A stretch of DNA of 64,000 nucleotides from Bromus sterilis (taxonomy: Eukaryota > Streptophyta > Magnoliopsida > Poales > Poaceae): positions 259,285,016-259,349,015 of the forward strand of contig OX465597.1 of assembly GCA_950022295.1 (NCBI GenBank). The letters run 5' to 3'. Position 1 is the first letter of the stretch, and every line of letters starts with the position of its first letter. The notes under the pieces were generated by a model. It was not told the DNA's origin, ran no database searches, and saw only the letters and a list, made by a program, of their open reading frames with translations. The position numbers and the translations under genes were made by a program. Below are positions 10,148 to 21,639 of the stretch, piece after piece.

Positions 10148-11954
10148 CTTACAAAAAGCCCCCTTTTCTACAATGATGAGGGAGCACTCTTTTGTGTCAG
10201 GCATAATAAATAAAAGTGGGAGAAGAACTGACGAACCTGAGGACCTGATCAAGGTCGATCCTCAAGTTGCGATGGTTAAATATTTAGTTACTAATGATGT
10301 TTCAGATTCCAAGATAAATTTTTCTGTTGTTTCAACTAACGTTGTCACAGCCAATAATAAGAGTCTATAATAGCACCACAAGTGCTGAGGAAAGGTCTAC
10401 CAAAGATAATAGGGCTATATGAATTTAACTTATCTAAATTTTCCAAGCAACCTCTTGGTACTGATTTACTCAGTGATGATAAAATTATTGAAAATATTTC
10501 TTCTATTGCTATTCCTCCTAATGATCCTTTGCAGCAATATATGGAATACCACAAGAATGATATGCATATGCAGGAACGAAATGAGTTAGACGAAATATTC
10601 ACAAGACAAACTGCAATCCTGAAGCACAACCTTCCAGTTGAGCCTTTAGGAATCCTAGCACAACCAAAAGAAGACCCGTTGTTTGACCTCAAACCATTGC
10701 ACGATACGCTCAAGTATGCCTATTTAGATGAAAAGAAAATATATCCTGTCATTATCAATACTAACCTTTCCGGATTTGAAGAAGAGCGATTATTGGAGAC
10801 ACTTCGCAGACACCATGGTGCCTTGGGCTATACCCTTGATGACCTTAAGGGGATTAGTCCATCGATTTGCCAACACACAATCAATCTCGAGCCCGATTCT
10901 AAGCCAGTTGTTGATCATCAACGACGTCTGAACCCAAGGATGAAGGACGTGGTTAGGACGGAGATTCTCAAGCTTCTAGCCGCAAGTATCATCTATCCTA
11001 TAGCTGATAGTAGGTGGGTAAGTCCAGTTCATTGTGTTCCTAAGAAAGGAGGTATGACTGTTGTTCCTAATGATAAAAATGAACTAATACCACAAAGAGT
11101 TGTTATTGGATAAAGAATGTGTATTGATTACAGGAAGTTGAACAAAGCGACCAGGAAGGACCATTACCCGCTGCCCTTTATTGATCAGATGCTAGAGAGG
11201 TTGTCTAAAAACACCCACTTTTGCTATCTTGATGGGTACTCCGGCTTCTCTCAAATTCATGTCAACACTTCCGACCAAGAGAAGACCACTTTCACATGTC
11301 CTTACGGTACTTATGCTTACAGGCGTATGCCTTTTGGTTTATGCAATGCACCTGCTACTTTTCAGAGATGTATGTCTGCAATTTTTCATGGTTTCTGTGA
11401 GGAGATTGTGGAAGTCTTCATGAACGATTTCTCCGTCTATGGAACTTCCTTTGACCACTGTCTCCACAATCTTAATAAAGTTTTGCAGAGATGCGAGGAT
11501 ACAAACTTAGTTCTAAATTGGGAAAAATGCCACTTCATGGTTAACGAAGGTATCGTGCTTGGCCACAAGATTTCCGAGAGGGGAATTGAAGTGGAAAAGG
11601 CGAAGATTGAAGCTATTGAAAGGATGCCCTATCCAAGGGACATTAAAGGTATTCGTAGTTTTCTAGGTCATGCTGGTTTCTATAGAAGATTTATCAAAGA
11701 CTTTTCTAAGACCTCGAGACCCCTCACTAATCTTCTCCAGAAGGATGTTCCTTTTGTATTTGATGAAGATTGTAAGGAAGCTTTCGAAGTCCTTAAGAAA
11801 GCTTTGATCACCGCTCCTATAGTACAACCACCTGACTGGAAATTGCCCTTTGAAATTATGTGTAACGCTAGTGATTTTGCTGTTGGAGCTGTTTTAGGAC
11901 AAAGGGTTGATAAAAAATAGAATGTTATACATTATGCTAGCAAGACCCTTAATA
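10148..11954 (+). pseudogene. pol: Athila-type pol fragment (pre-RT, RT, start of RNase H)
   Basis: The frame carries Athila-lineage RT signatures: GALGYTLDDLKGISPSICQH, PIADSRWVSPVHCVPKKGG, RMPFGLCNAPATFQRCM and FLGHAGFYRRFIKDFSK. A TAA at 11111-11113 splits it. The catalytic YxDD box reads FMND (near 11419-11430), so one catalytic Asp is Asn, which should abolish polymerisation. It ends after ASKTLN in RNase H, where it abuts an inverted LTR fragment. There is no gag, integrase or LTR of its own on either side. It is a chimeric leftover, possibly from the autonomous relative of X and Y. Confidence 0.85.
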
Positions 11955-12065
11955 TGTTAGTCCAAATATGATCAAAAGTGTATGGAAGCGCATCAATATC
12001 ATGGAAATATCACACAAAATAAGCATGGAGCAAGCATAAATTATAGATACGTTTTGGACGTATCA
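11955..12065 (-). repeat. Fragment of a Y-type LTR (first ~110 bp)
   Basis: Read on the minus strand this is the start of a TGATACG LTR. It differs from the start of the Y 3' LTR (46330-46439) at about six positions. It ends at 12065 with GTATCA, followed by GATAC (12066-12070). That matches the GATAC beside Y at 44793-44797 and the copia gag site. It therefore marks the outer end of a Y insertion in copia copy 1. Confidence 0.8.
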
Positions 12066-12066
12066 G

Positions 12067-12071
12067 ATACT
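12067..12071. repeat. Target-site duplication of X, left copy
   Basis: ATACT here is repeated exactly at 20142-20146. It overlaps the GATAC duplication of the neighbouring Y-type insertion by four bases. Confidence 0.9.
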
Positions 12072-13680
12072 TGATACGTCCCAAACGTATCTATAATTTC
12101 TGCTTGCTCCATGCATGTTTTGTGTGACTTTTCCATGTTTTGCTTGAACTTTCATACACTTTTGAGCATATTTGGACTAATCTATTAACCCAGTGCACCC
12201 AGCTGCCAGTTGCTGTTTTCTGCTATTTTTGTATTTCAGGTTTTCCGGCCATTAAAAGTGCTCCAAAAAAGCCGCAAAAATCAGATAAAAAATCAGCAAC
12301 CCGGAAACTTCCGGAATCACCAAGGCAGCGGAGGGGGGCCACCACCAGGAGACCAGGAGGGTCCCTGGCGCGACCCCACCCTCGGCCGTGCCAGGAGGCC
12401 TCCTGGCTGCCTGGTGGGTCCCCTCGACACCCCCTCAACCTATATTTAGCCCTCGGGGTGGAAACCCCTAATATTGATCTATTTTCCGCGAACTCGCCTC
12501 TGTACCGCCGCCGCCGTTTCTAGATCGGGGATGCCTGGAGAAGCTGCCTCGGCACCCTACCGGGAGGAGGAACCCCCTCCGGGAGACCATCCATAGTCAT
12601 GGACGCCTCCCGGATGTACCGTGAGTAGTCCCCCTTGGACCATGGGTCCGTGACCAGTAGATATGTGATGTACTTCTCTCCCCTCTTTGTGCTTCCACTT
12701 TTGATACCTCGTGAGATGCCTCACATGATCGAGAACTTCTGTAATTTATGTTGTTGCTATGCTGAGTTTTCTGGGACCTGATGGATTATGAGACTATGTT
12801 CAGATTGTGATGAGTAATATATTTGGTTCTTATCTTTTATATTTTGTTCTTGAGTAAATTCTTGCATGTTCTCCGTTGCCGTATTTTACTTTGGCCAAGT
12901 GATTTGTTGCAACTCCAAGAGGGAGTGTTATGCTTGATTGTGGGTTCAGCCCCTTGATGTCTAGCTTGAGTGACAGAAACATGAGACTAGGGGATGTGCT
13001 GTTGCCACCAGGGATAAGACAACGGTGCTTGTATCCGCGGGTGCAAGGATTGTTTACTTTACGCAAAGTTCTTTTAATGCATTTGTCTGTTGCTTTGAGT
13101 TTACACTTTAGGTGGGATTCACAACTTAATACCAGCGAGATTTTCTGGATAGATATCTCAAGGTGGATGATTCGTAGTAGATGCAGTTGGATTTCGGTCT
13201 ACTTACCTTGGCGTATTGCCCATTGCTTTTGAGCCCTTCCTTTCTTTGCAGCATAGTTAGCATTGCGGTGCCTTCATAATTCTGTCAATTGCCCAGCTGT
13301 GATTTGTTTACATCGCTAGCACTTTTATCGACTTTTAGGAGAGAGACATCACTAGTGAAAATCACGGGACCCCGGTCCATCTTCACATTACTGTTTACTT
13401 TCAGTCTTTACTTTCAGTTTCCACTATTATTATCTCTTGCGTTAATCCTTTGTAAACAGCAAGGCTGGAGGAATTGACAACTCCTCTGTACTCGTTGGGA
13501 ACAAAGTTACTTGTTGCTGTGTGCAGGTACACGTCAAGCGCCGTGACACCTTCTTGTATCTCTTGGAGTCCTACTGGATCGATAACCTTGGTATCTTTAC
13601 CGAGGGAAATTTGCTGCTACGCTACATCTCACCTTCCACTTGGGGTAACCAACGAGGAGTGAGAGATCCTCACCGTATCA
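12072..13680 (+). repeat. X 5' LTR
   Basis: It runs from TGATACGTCC to CACCGTATCA. A TATA-like TATATTTA at 12441-12448 lies downstream of a GC-rich stretch and is the likely promoter core. The copy at 18532-20141 has the same layout. Confidence 0.92.
12441..12448 (+). promoter_or_regulatory. X LTR TATA-like box
   Basis: TATATTTA lies about 370 bp into the LTR and is conserved in the 3' LTR at 18902-18909. It is a candidate core promoter by position and sequence only. Confidence 0.5.
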
Positions 13681-13690
13681 AGCCAATTTC

Positions 13691-13708
13691 TGGCGCCGTT
13701 GTCGGGGA
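13691..13708 (+). other. X primer-binding site (Asp tRNA type)
   Basis: TGGCGCCGTTGTCGGGGA lies 10 bp after the LTR end. The Y copy has the canonical C where X has T, so X carries one mismatch to the tRNA 3' end. Confidence 0.85.
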
Positions 13709-13825
13709 CTCCTGTCTACAAGATAGGGGAGTTGCACACTATCTTTTATCTTTGCTTTTTAGTCTTGTTAGTTTACCTTCCAGTTTTTACTTTTGTGTCC
13801 CTTATCAAAAATACCTGCTGCTACT

Positions 13826-15878
13826 ATGGGTTCCAATGAAAACACCAAGTTGTGTGACATCACCAGTCACAACAACAGTGACTTTATCTGCACTCCTATT
13901 GCCACACCTGCCACTTCAGCTACCTCTTATGAAATTAAACCTGCGTTGCTAAACCTTGTTATGAGAGATCAATTCTCTAGTGCTGGAGATGCTGCTGCTT
14001 TACACTTGAATAATTTTGTTGAATTATGTGATATGAAAAAGTAGAAAGAAGTAGAAGGTGATGTTGTTAAGCTCAAGCTTTTTCCTTTCTCTTTGAGGGA
14101 CGGAGCTAAAATCTGGTTTCAATCTTTGCCTAGGAATAGCATAGATTCTTGGGATAAGTGCAAAGATGCTTTTATTGGGAAGTAATACCCACCTGCTAAG
14201 ATTATTCAATTAAGGAGTAACATTATGAATTTCAGGCAATTGGATAATGAACAAGTTGTCCAGGCATATGAAGATGCTTGTCAAGAACTTCCCCACACAT
14301 GGACTGACTACCTGGATGGTTATACAGACTTTTTATGCAGGCTTGAACTTTACCTCGCGGAACCTATTAGATTCGGCCGCGGGAGGAACTTTTATGTCAA
14401 CCACACTTGGTGCTGCCACAAAGCTACTTGATGAGATGATGCTGAACTACTCTCAGTGGCACACCGAAAGATCTCCAACTGGTAAGAAGGTAAATTCTGT
14501 CGAGAAGATCTCCTCTCTAAATGAAAAGGTTGACCTTATCATGTCTTTACTTACCAAGCAAGTTCCTATTGATCCTCAGGATGTTCCTTTAAATTCTTTG
14601 GTTGCTCAGGAACAAGTAGATGTGAACTTCATTGCTAGAAACAACTTCAACAATAATGCTTATAGGAGTAATTTTTGTAGCAACAATCCTAGGCCTTTCC
14701 CATCCAACAACTATGGGAACGGTAATAGCAACTCCTACAACCAGAATTATAGGGAAAGAGACCTACCCAGCTATGGGAAACTTATAGAAATAGAAAAAGC
14801 CAACAAAAACTATATGCACACACAGTTTGAACAAAACAAGGCCTTTTCCAGACAGTTAGATGAGCAGTCCTCTATCCTGCAAAACATTAGCAAACAACTT
14901 GAGAGCCTGAATAGTGACATTTCCAGCCCCCAAACTAGACTCACTGCCATTGAGACCTATGTTTCAAACATGTCTCACACCCAATCTACCTTGATAAAAC
15001 AGATGGGAGCCAAACCAGAAGTCATTCCCAAGGAAGAAGATAGAATTAAGAGCCTTCCTACCTACCACACAGTAGCCACTATCCAAGTAGTTGAGGATGT
15101 CCAAACAGTTTGCACCCATCACACCCCTAGTCCCACTGGACCTATCAATGGTGATGCTACCACCTCAACCATAGATGAAGAAACCTCTATGAACATAGAG
15201 GCTTTCAAACAAGTGAGCCTAAATGATATCACTACCTCCTTGATAGATAGTAGTGACCTAGACTTTGACAACTGCACTTTACCTGAAGTTACTGGTTTCC
15301 TACACAAGATGCCTAGAGACCCCCACACTAGCACACTTAATCTTGCCTTCACAGAGCATATCACTAATTCTCTAATCAAAGTTAGGGAGGAGAAGCTTAG
15401 ACTAGAAGCCTCCATACCTAGGAAGCTAGAAGATGGTTGGGATCCTATGATAAAAATCAAATTGAATAACTTCTCTTTTTATGCACTTTGTGATGTTGGA
15501 GCAAGTACCTATGTTATGCCCAAAAGAATGTATGATATGCTTGAATTGAAACCTTTTGATCCTTGTTCTTTTGGTGTTCGTCTTGTTCATTCTTCCGTAA
15601 ATAAACCTTTGGGGAAGATCGACGATGTTCTTATCATTGTCAATGACAATTATGTTCTCGTTGATTTCACTATTATGGACATTGAATGTGAACCTTCTTG
15701 TCCAATTATTTTGGGACGTCCTTTTCTTCGCACAGTTGGTGCTGTTATTGACATGAAAGAGGGGAATATCAAATTCCAATTCCCTCTCAAGAAAGGGATG
15801 GAACATTTCCCTAGGAAAAAGATTAAGTTACCTTTTGAGTCCGTCACACGGGCTAGTTATTCTCTTGAAAAGACTTGA
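13826..15878 (+). pseudogene. gag: X gag-protease gene, disrupted
   Basis: The frame opens at ATG 13826 (MGSNENTKLCD). Athila-type gag follows, including FPFSLRDGAKIWFQSLP and DSAAGGTFMSTTLG, then an Asn-rich segment and a coiled-coil-like middle. The aspartic protease has LCDVGAS near 15486 and ILGRPF near 15708. The frame ends at 15876-15878. It is broken by TAG at 14042, TAA at about 14183 and a deletion frameshift near 14262-14280, each relative to Y. The 543-codon stretch from 14247 is open. No pol follows, so even a working copy would depend on another element. Confidence 0.85.
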
Positions 15879-18531
15879 TCTTCTGCTTTAAGCCTAGCTA
15901 ATGGCTCTAAAGAAGCGCTTTCGGGAGGCAGCCCGCAAAGAATTTAGGTTTTTATTTTTCGCTTTTTTCTGTTCTTAGTGGTCTTGATGATTTTTACTAC
16001 TGTAGCAACATCATTGTATCTTTATTTTTCAAGCTTTGTGCCTTTTATAGCCTCATACGACAAGGGAAGTGAAAGTTGTGACATGCTGTCCCGAAAACAG
16101 ATTCAGTCCTCGTGACTAGAAAAATCATAGAAAAATCCCAGTTCATCTTTTTGAGCTGAATTTTTTACACAACGTGTCTATACAATTACGGAACTTTCGT
16201 ATGTTCTGAGTTTTTTGATTTGAGTTGCAGAAGTACCCCTAAAAAATTTGTTTCTACCCGCTGGTCTGTTTTTCACAGATTCTGTCCTGTTTTGCCTTTT
16301 CTTTGTTTTGCAAACCTTAAGCTTTGTTTTTCTTTGCAAAAACTTGTTGGCAATCTTGAGAAACAGTAGCTCTTCAAGTTTATCTTTTTTTCCAGTAGAG
16401 AAAAAATTATTTTAGTAGGGCACTAACCTCTCTAATCAGTCTACAATGAGTTATGTATGAAGGAAGTTTTCAAGTGCGCGATGGAAGATGATCAAAGAAG
16501 ATCTTGAAGTGTCAAACGCTCAAGCTTGGGGATGCCCCCATGCATCGCCAAGAAATATTCAAGGAGACTCAAGCGTCTAAGCTTGGGGATGCCCCCATGC
16601 ATCCCCTTCTCCATCGATAATTATCAGTTCTTCTCTCGTTGCACTATATTTTTATCACTTCATGCGTTATGTGCTATACTTGGAACGTCTCGCTCTTTAC
16701 TTTTCTTAGGTTTGTTTTTGCTTTGTTTGCTGTAGTAAAAAGTTAAACCCCAGCTTACTCTTTTGTGTGGGAGAGATACACGCTCCGCTTGAACTAGAAC
16801 TCCTCATAGGATTTAGATGCTTATTATTTTAGCTGTGAGTTGTTCTTTTTCTTTTCTTAGCTGCTGCTCTGTTTAGTTGTAGTGCTTTAGTTTTTCTAGA
16901 GATTTTCTTTTGTTTTAGTTTGAAGTTTCTATAGGTTGCATGTTTTATCTTGTTAGAGAGTTTTCCTGTTGCACTGAGTTTTGTGTCTTGACTAGATGTA
17001 GGTAGTTGAAGTTGCTGTTCTCTTTGTAGTAGTAACTTGCAATAGTTTTGAGGAATTGACTAGAGTAATGTTTGAACTTTTGGTGTCAAGAGCTTGAGCC
17101 TATTAGTGATAGATGTCGTATTTTGGGCAATCCGTGTGTTTTTCGAAAACCAAAAACCCCTGTTGAGAACTCTAGCTACTAGATGGATCACTAACCTCTG
17201 GAGGGTTCGAATATTAGAGTACACTCACGTACCATGTGTCGAGGATGCGCAAGGATAACCAAACCCCCATACACTCCTCCTCAGGGTACTTGTCTCTTTG
17301 TGAACCTCCTGATTAGATTGAGAGTTACCGATAATAAGTACATGATTTCTTCGGACTAATGTGAGTATTCGAAAGTTGACACTTCCACCCACCTATACTT
17401 TTTCTAGCCTCTTCGGTACCGTGCATTTCCCTTTCTCACCTTGAGAGTTGGCGCATACTTCGCCGGTGCATCCAAAACCCTTGGCACGATATGCTCTGTC
17501 ATCATAAGCCTCCTTATATCTTTCCTCAAAATAGCCACCATACCTACCTACAAGGCATTTCCATAGCCTTTCCGAGATACATTGCCATGCAACATCCACC
17601 TTCTCATGACTTGATCTTCATGTCATACATGCTACTTGCTTGATCGATGATCCGCATGCTAGTTGGGCCTTGCCCTAATCATTGCTACATGACGCGCTAG
17701 TATCATTGCATATCCTGCTATCCTGGCAGAGGTATACATTTGCATCATGATAGTTATATCTTCTTTATGTGAGTAGCTTTGTAAAGTGTGAAAGATCTCC
17801 TATATTCTTGTAAAATATAGAGTGTTTCCCCTAAAGTGAGGAAAAGATCCCAAAGTGGACAAAATCAAAAGATCCCAAAGAGGACAAATGAGAGTTAAAT
17901 AGAAAGAGCCATTGAGGCCACCAAAAAAATAAAAAAAATAGAAAAAAGAGAAAAAGAAAAATAAAAAGAGAGAAGGGGCACACTACTATTCCTTTTGAGA
18001 GATCCACACTAGTACTTCATCCTCTATTCCTTGTATTCCATAGAGATCATCATCATGCATATAGCTATGTGGGGACCTTCACACTATAGAACTTGGCTTG
18101 TATATTCCAACGATGAGCCTCCTCAAACGAGCTCTAGGTCTTCTTGAGCAAGAAAGTTAGATGCACCCCCACTAGTTCCCTTGGAGAGCTTTTAGCTCAC
18201 ATGTGCATCCGTTGCATGGAAATCCCTACTCCTCACATCATATCTATCATATGGACTTCTCTCGCCTATGATTGTCCTCATTGATGTGAGCCTTTCACAC
18301 CTTTTTTGTCTTCCTCCTCCACCTTCTTTCTGTTTCGCCTTTTAGGTGTCAACTTTCTTCCTCACGCTCATCCATTGCATGAGTGCTCAAAATATCGAAA
18401 GGGAGTGGATCAGTTTGACTTGTACTTGGCTAGTGGTCTGGGGACGAGTCAAGATAAGAATCCAAAGGAGACCAAGTGTGAAACTTTAGTAGATAGTTGT
18501 TCTCAACAACATTTTTTCATCTTGGGGATGT
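15879..18531 (+). other. X 3' non-coding interior
   Basis: These 2.65 kb separate protease from the 3' LTR and hold no supported gene. Homologous inverted sequence occupies the same place in Y. Two copies of a CTTGGGGATGCCCCCATG repeat lie at 16522-16602. An A-rich run lies at about 17920-17980. The end, CTTGGGGATGT (18521-18531), is the polypurine tract. Confidence 0.7.
16522..16606 (+). repeat. Two internal PPT-like repeats with a hairpin
   Basis: A 24 bp unit starting AAGCTTGGGGATG occurs at 16522-16545 and 16579-16602. The second forms GGGGATGC (16585-16592), six bases, GCATCCCC (16599-16606). The core CTTGGGGATG is the same as the polypurine tract next to the 3' LTR. Related copies occur in Y at 60184-60210 and 60241-60270. 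Confidence 0.7.
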
Positions 18532-20141
18532 TGATACGTCCCAAACGTATCTATAATTTCAGCTTTCTCCATGCATGTTTTGTGTGACTTTGCCATGTTT
18601 TGCTTGAACTTTCATACACTTTTGAGCGTATTTGGACTAATCTATTAACCCAGTGCACCCAGCTGCCAGTTTCCGTTTTCTGCTGTTTTTGTATTTCAGG
18701 TTTTCCGGCCATTAAAAGTGCTCCAAAAAATCCGGAAAAATCAAATAAAAAATTAGCGACCCGGAAGGTTCTGGAATCAACAAGGCAGCGGAGGGGGGCC
18801 ACCACCAGGAGATCAGGAGGGTCCCTGGCGCGGCCCCACCCTAGGCCGCGCCAGGAGGCCTCCTGGCTGCCTGGTGGGTCCCCTCGACACCCCCCTCCGC
18901 CTATATTTAGCCCCCGGGGTGGAAACCCCTAATATCGATCTCTTTTCCGCGAACTCGCCTCTGTACCGCCGCCACCGTTTCTAGATCGGGGCTGCCTGGA
19001 GAAGCTGCCCCGGCACCCTGCCGGGAGGAGGAACCCCCTCCGGAAGACCATCCATAGCCATGGACGCCTCCCGGATGTATCATGAGTAGTCCCCCTTGGA
19101 CCATGGGTTCGTGACCATTAGCTATGTGATGTACTTCTCTCCCCTCTTTGTGCTTCTACTTTCCAGACCTCGTGAGCTGCCTCACATGATCGAGGCACTT
19201 CTGTAATTTCTGCTATTGCTATGCTGAGTTTTCTGGGATCTGATGGATTATGAGACTATGTTTAGATTGTGATGAGTAATATATTTGGTTCTTCTCTTTT
19301 ATATTTTGTTCTTGAGTAAATTCTTGCATGTTCTCCATTGCCGTATTTATTTTGGCCAAGTGATTTGTTGCAACTCCAAGAGGGAGCGTAATGCTTGATT
19401 GTGGGTTCAGCCCCTTGATGTCTAGCTTGAGTGACAGAAACATGAGACTAGGGGATGTGCTGTTGCCACCAGGGATAAAACAATGGTGCTTGTATCCGCG
19501 GGTGCAAGGATTGTTTACTTTACGCGAAGTTCTTTTCATGCAGTTGTCTGTTGCTTTGATTTTACACTTTGGGTGGGATTCGCAACTTAATACCAGCGAG
19601 ATGTTCTGGATAGATATCTCAAGGTGGATGATTCGTAGTAGATGAAGTTGGATTTCGGTCTACGTACCTTGGCGTACTGCCCATTACTTTTGAGCCGTTC
19701 CTTTCTTTGCAGCATAGTTAGCATTGCGGTGCCTTCATAATTCTGTCAATTGCCCAGCTGTGATTTGTTTACCTCGCTAGCACTTTTATCGTCTTTTGGG
19801 AGAGAGACATCACTAGTGAAAATCACGGGACCCCGGTCCATCTTCACATTACTGTTTACTTTCATTCTTTACTTTCAGTTGCCACTATTATTATCTCTTG
19901 CGTTGATCCTTTGTAAACAGCAAGGCCGGAGGAATTGACAACTCCTCTGTACTCGTTGGGAGCAATGTTATTTGTTGCTGTGTGCAGGTCCACGTCAAGC
20001 GCCATGACACCTTCTTGTATCTCTTGGAGTCCTACTGGTTCGATAACCTTGTTATCTTTACCGAGGGAAATTTGCTTCTACGCTACATCTCACCTTCCAC
20101 TTGGGGTAACCAACGAGGAGTGAGAGATCCTCACCGTATCA
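18532..20141 (+). repeat. X 3' LTR
   Basis: This is the partner of the 5' LTR, with the same termini. It is preceded by a purine-rich tract and followed by ATACT. The TATA-like box is at 18902-18909. Confidence 0.92.
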
Positions 20142-20454
20142 ATACTCCTTCTCCAATCTTTTCCAGATAGTCCCAGACACCTTTGGCGGATGGAATATTC
20201 TTCACTTCATGATACTTCTCTGGAGTCAAATGGTTGGTGATGAATACCCAGACTTCAGAATCAAGATCAATCAATTTTGCTTCAGCAGGAGTGATGGCCT
20301 TCTCATCCTTGATGGTGACTCCTTTCAAGACAACTTGCCAGGCGGCTGAATTGATAGCCATGATATTTCTCTTCATTTTGTCCTTCCAGTAAGGGTAGTC
20401 CTTCCCATTGAAAACAGGAATAGGTTTGATGGAGCGAATAGCTGCAAAAGACAT
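20142..20454 (-). pseudogene. gag: Copia copy 1 gag, N-terminal part
   Basis: On the minus strand the frame starts at ATG 20454. It encodes a UBN2/DUF4219-type gag start with PIPVFNGKDYPYWKDKM, LIDLDSEVWVFITNHL and AKGVWDYLEKIGEG. It stops where X inserted (junction 20141/20142). The matching C-terminal part of this gag type is at 44797 downward, which belongs to the other copia copy. The primer-binding site is 57 bp upstream. Confidence 0.85.
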
Positions 20455-20510
20455 ACTTGAAAACACTCCAGGAGGTTAATCCGAAACACACAGAGTATAG
20501 GGAGTGACTA

Positions 20511-20522
20511 GCTCTAATACCA
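20511..20522 (-). other. Copia primer-binding site
   Basis: The minus strand reads TGGTATTAGAGC two bases after the LTR end. This resembles the initiator-Met tRNA complement (TGGTATCAGAGC) with one change. Confidence 0.75.
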
Positions 20523-20524
20523 AT

Positions 20525-21470
20525 TGAAAGTCCAAGTATTTGATCAAAGGGGAGGGGGTGAATGATCACTTCAAATTTTCGACTGAAGCTTTGAAGTGAA
20601 GCATAAGTAAAGCAGAAAAAGGGAAGCAGAAACAAGTGACAGGGAAGTAAAACTGGAAGCGAAACTAAATGCAGTGAATCAAAATGCATTGAAGCATAAC
20701 TGGGAAGCAAATGCAATACAATATGTAAAAGCTTGAAGTAAAACGAACTGTGACTCGGTGATGTTTGTTCGACTAGTTCACGCTCTGCAAAGCTCTACGT
20801 CTTGTTGGAGAGACTGGTGATTGAACACCTAGAGAAAATCACTCTCTGTCCGTTGCTCCACTGTACCAATGTCCTTGAGCTTGGTCAGTTTTGACTCGGG
20901 GTAGATTAACAAGGGAATCTTCGAAACCTTTGACAAACTTGATCTTTGAGGCGACAATTACTCTTCACTCTCTGAAGTCGACACTCTAACCGTCTAGGAG
21001 AATTGCAGTTCTCCAAGATAAAAAGGCTAGTAAGCTTTCACCTAAGTCATCTTGAATCTACTCAGATCAATGGGACTTAGGCTTCATTGTTCTGGGTTTT
21101 TGGGTTTTGCTTCGGTGGCGTTTTTGGGGTGCTCTATTCAGTCTCTCTTAGGAATATTCTTAGAGCAGCCACCCGCAAATGGAGGAGGGGGCGGCGTATT
21201 TATAGTTGACGATCCCGAGGTGCAAAATGACCAGTTTGACCCGAAGTGACAGCTTGACACGTCTCCACAATGGTCGGATTTGTCATTACTGCACAACTTT
21301 ACTTGCAAAACAAGTAAAGCTGACTCACAGACTTAGTTCTGCTTCGGAAGCCAAAGAACGAAGTCTTTTCTACCGAAACTTAACTCAGTGCACATGAGAT
21401 TTCTTCACTCTGGCTTCTCACTTGGTTTAGATTTGATCTGAGCATTTTCTCAATGACTTCGGTGTCCACA
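20525..21470 (-). repeat. Copia LTR shared by two interiors (946 bp)
   Basis: Read on the minus strand it begins TGTGGACACC at 21470 and ends CTTTCA at 20525. On its downstream side are the primer site and the gag start. On its upstream side is the end of a copia third ORF with a short purine-rich stretch. One LTR therefore serves as 5' LTR for copy 1 and 3' LTR for copy 2. No target duplication separates the interiors. Confidence 0.85.
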
Positions 21471-21639
21471 GACTAATGAACCCTCTTGATAGTACGGTTT
21501 GTCCTATGACTTAAACAACAGAAAAATAACTACACAAAAACATCTAAGTCTTGCGCCGTCTTCTTCATTTCCTTCAATGAGTTGAGCTTCAGGAAACCTT
21601 CATTTTTGGGGGTCATCCTCCGTGATTAAGCTTCTCTCA

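Larger units (their letters stand above)
12072..20141 (+). mobile_element. X: complete Athila-type gag-protease element, non-autonomous
   Basis: X has LTRs of about 1.61 kb at 12072-13680 and 18532-20141, termini TGATACG/CGTATCA, an Asp-tRNA primer site, a purine-rich tract before the 3' LTR, and perfect ATACT duplications. The 4.85 kb interior encodes gag and protease only. There is no RT, RNase H or integrase. It sits in the gag gene of copia copy 1. The first ~150 bp of its two LTRs differ at about six positions by eye. Confidence 0.92.
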
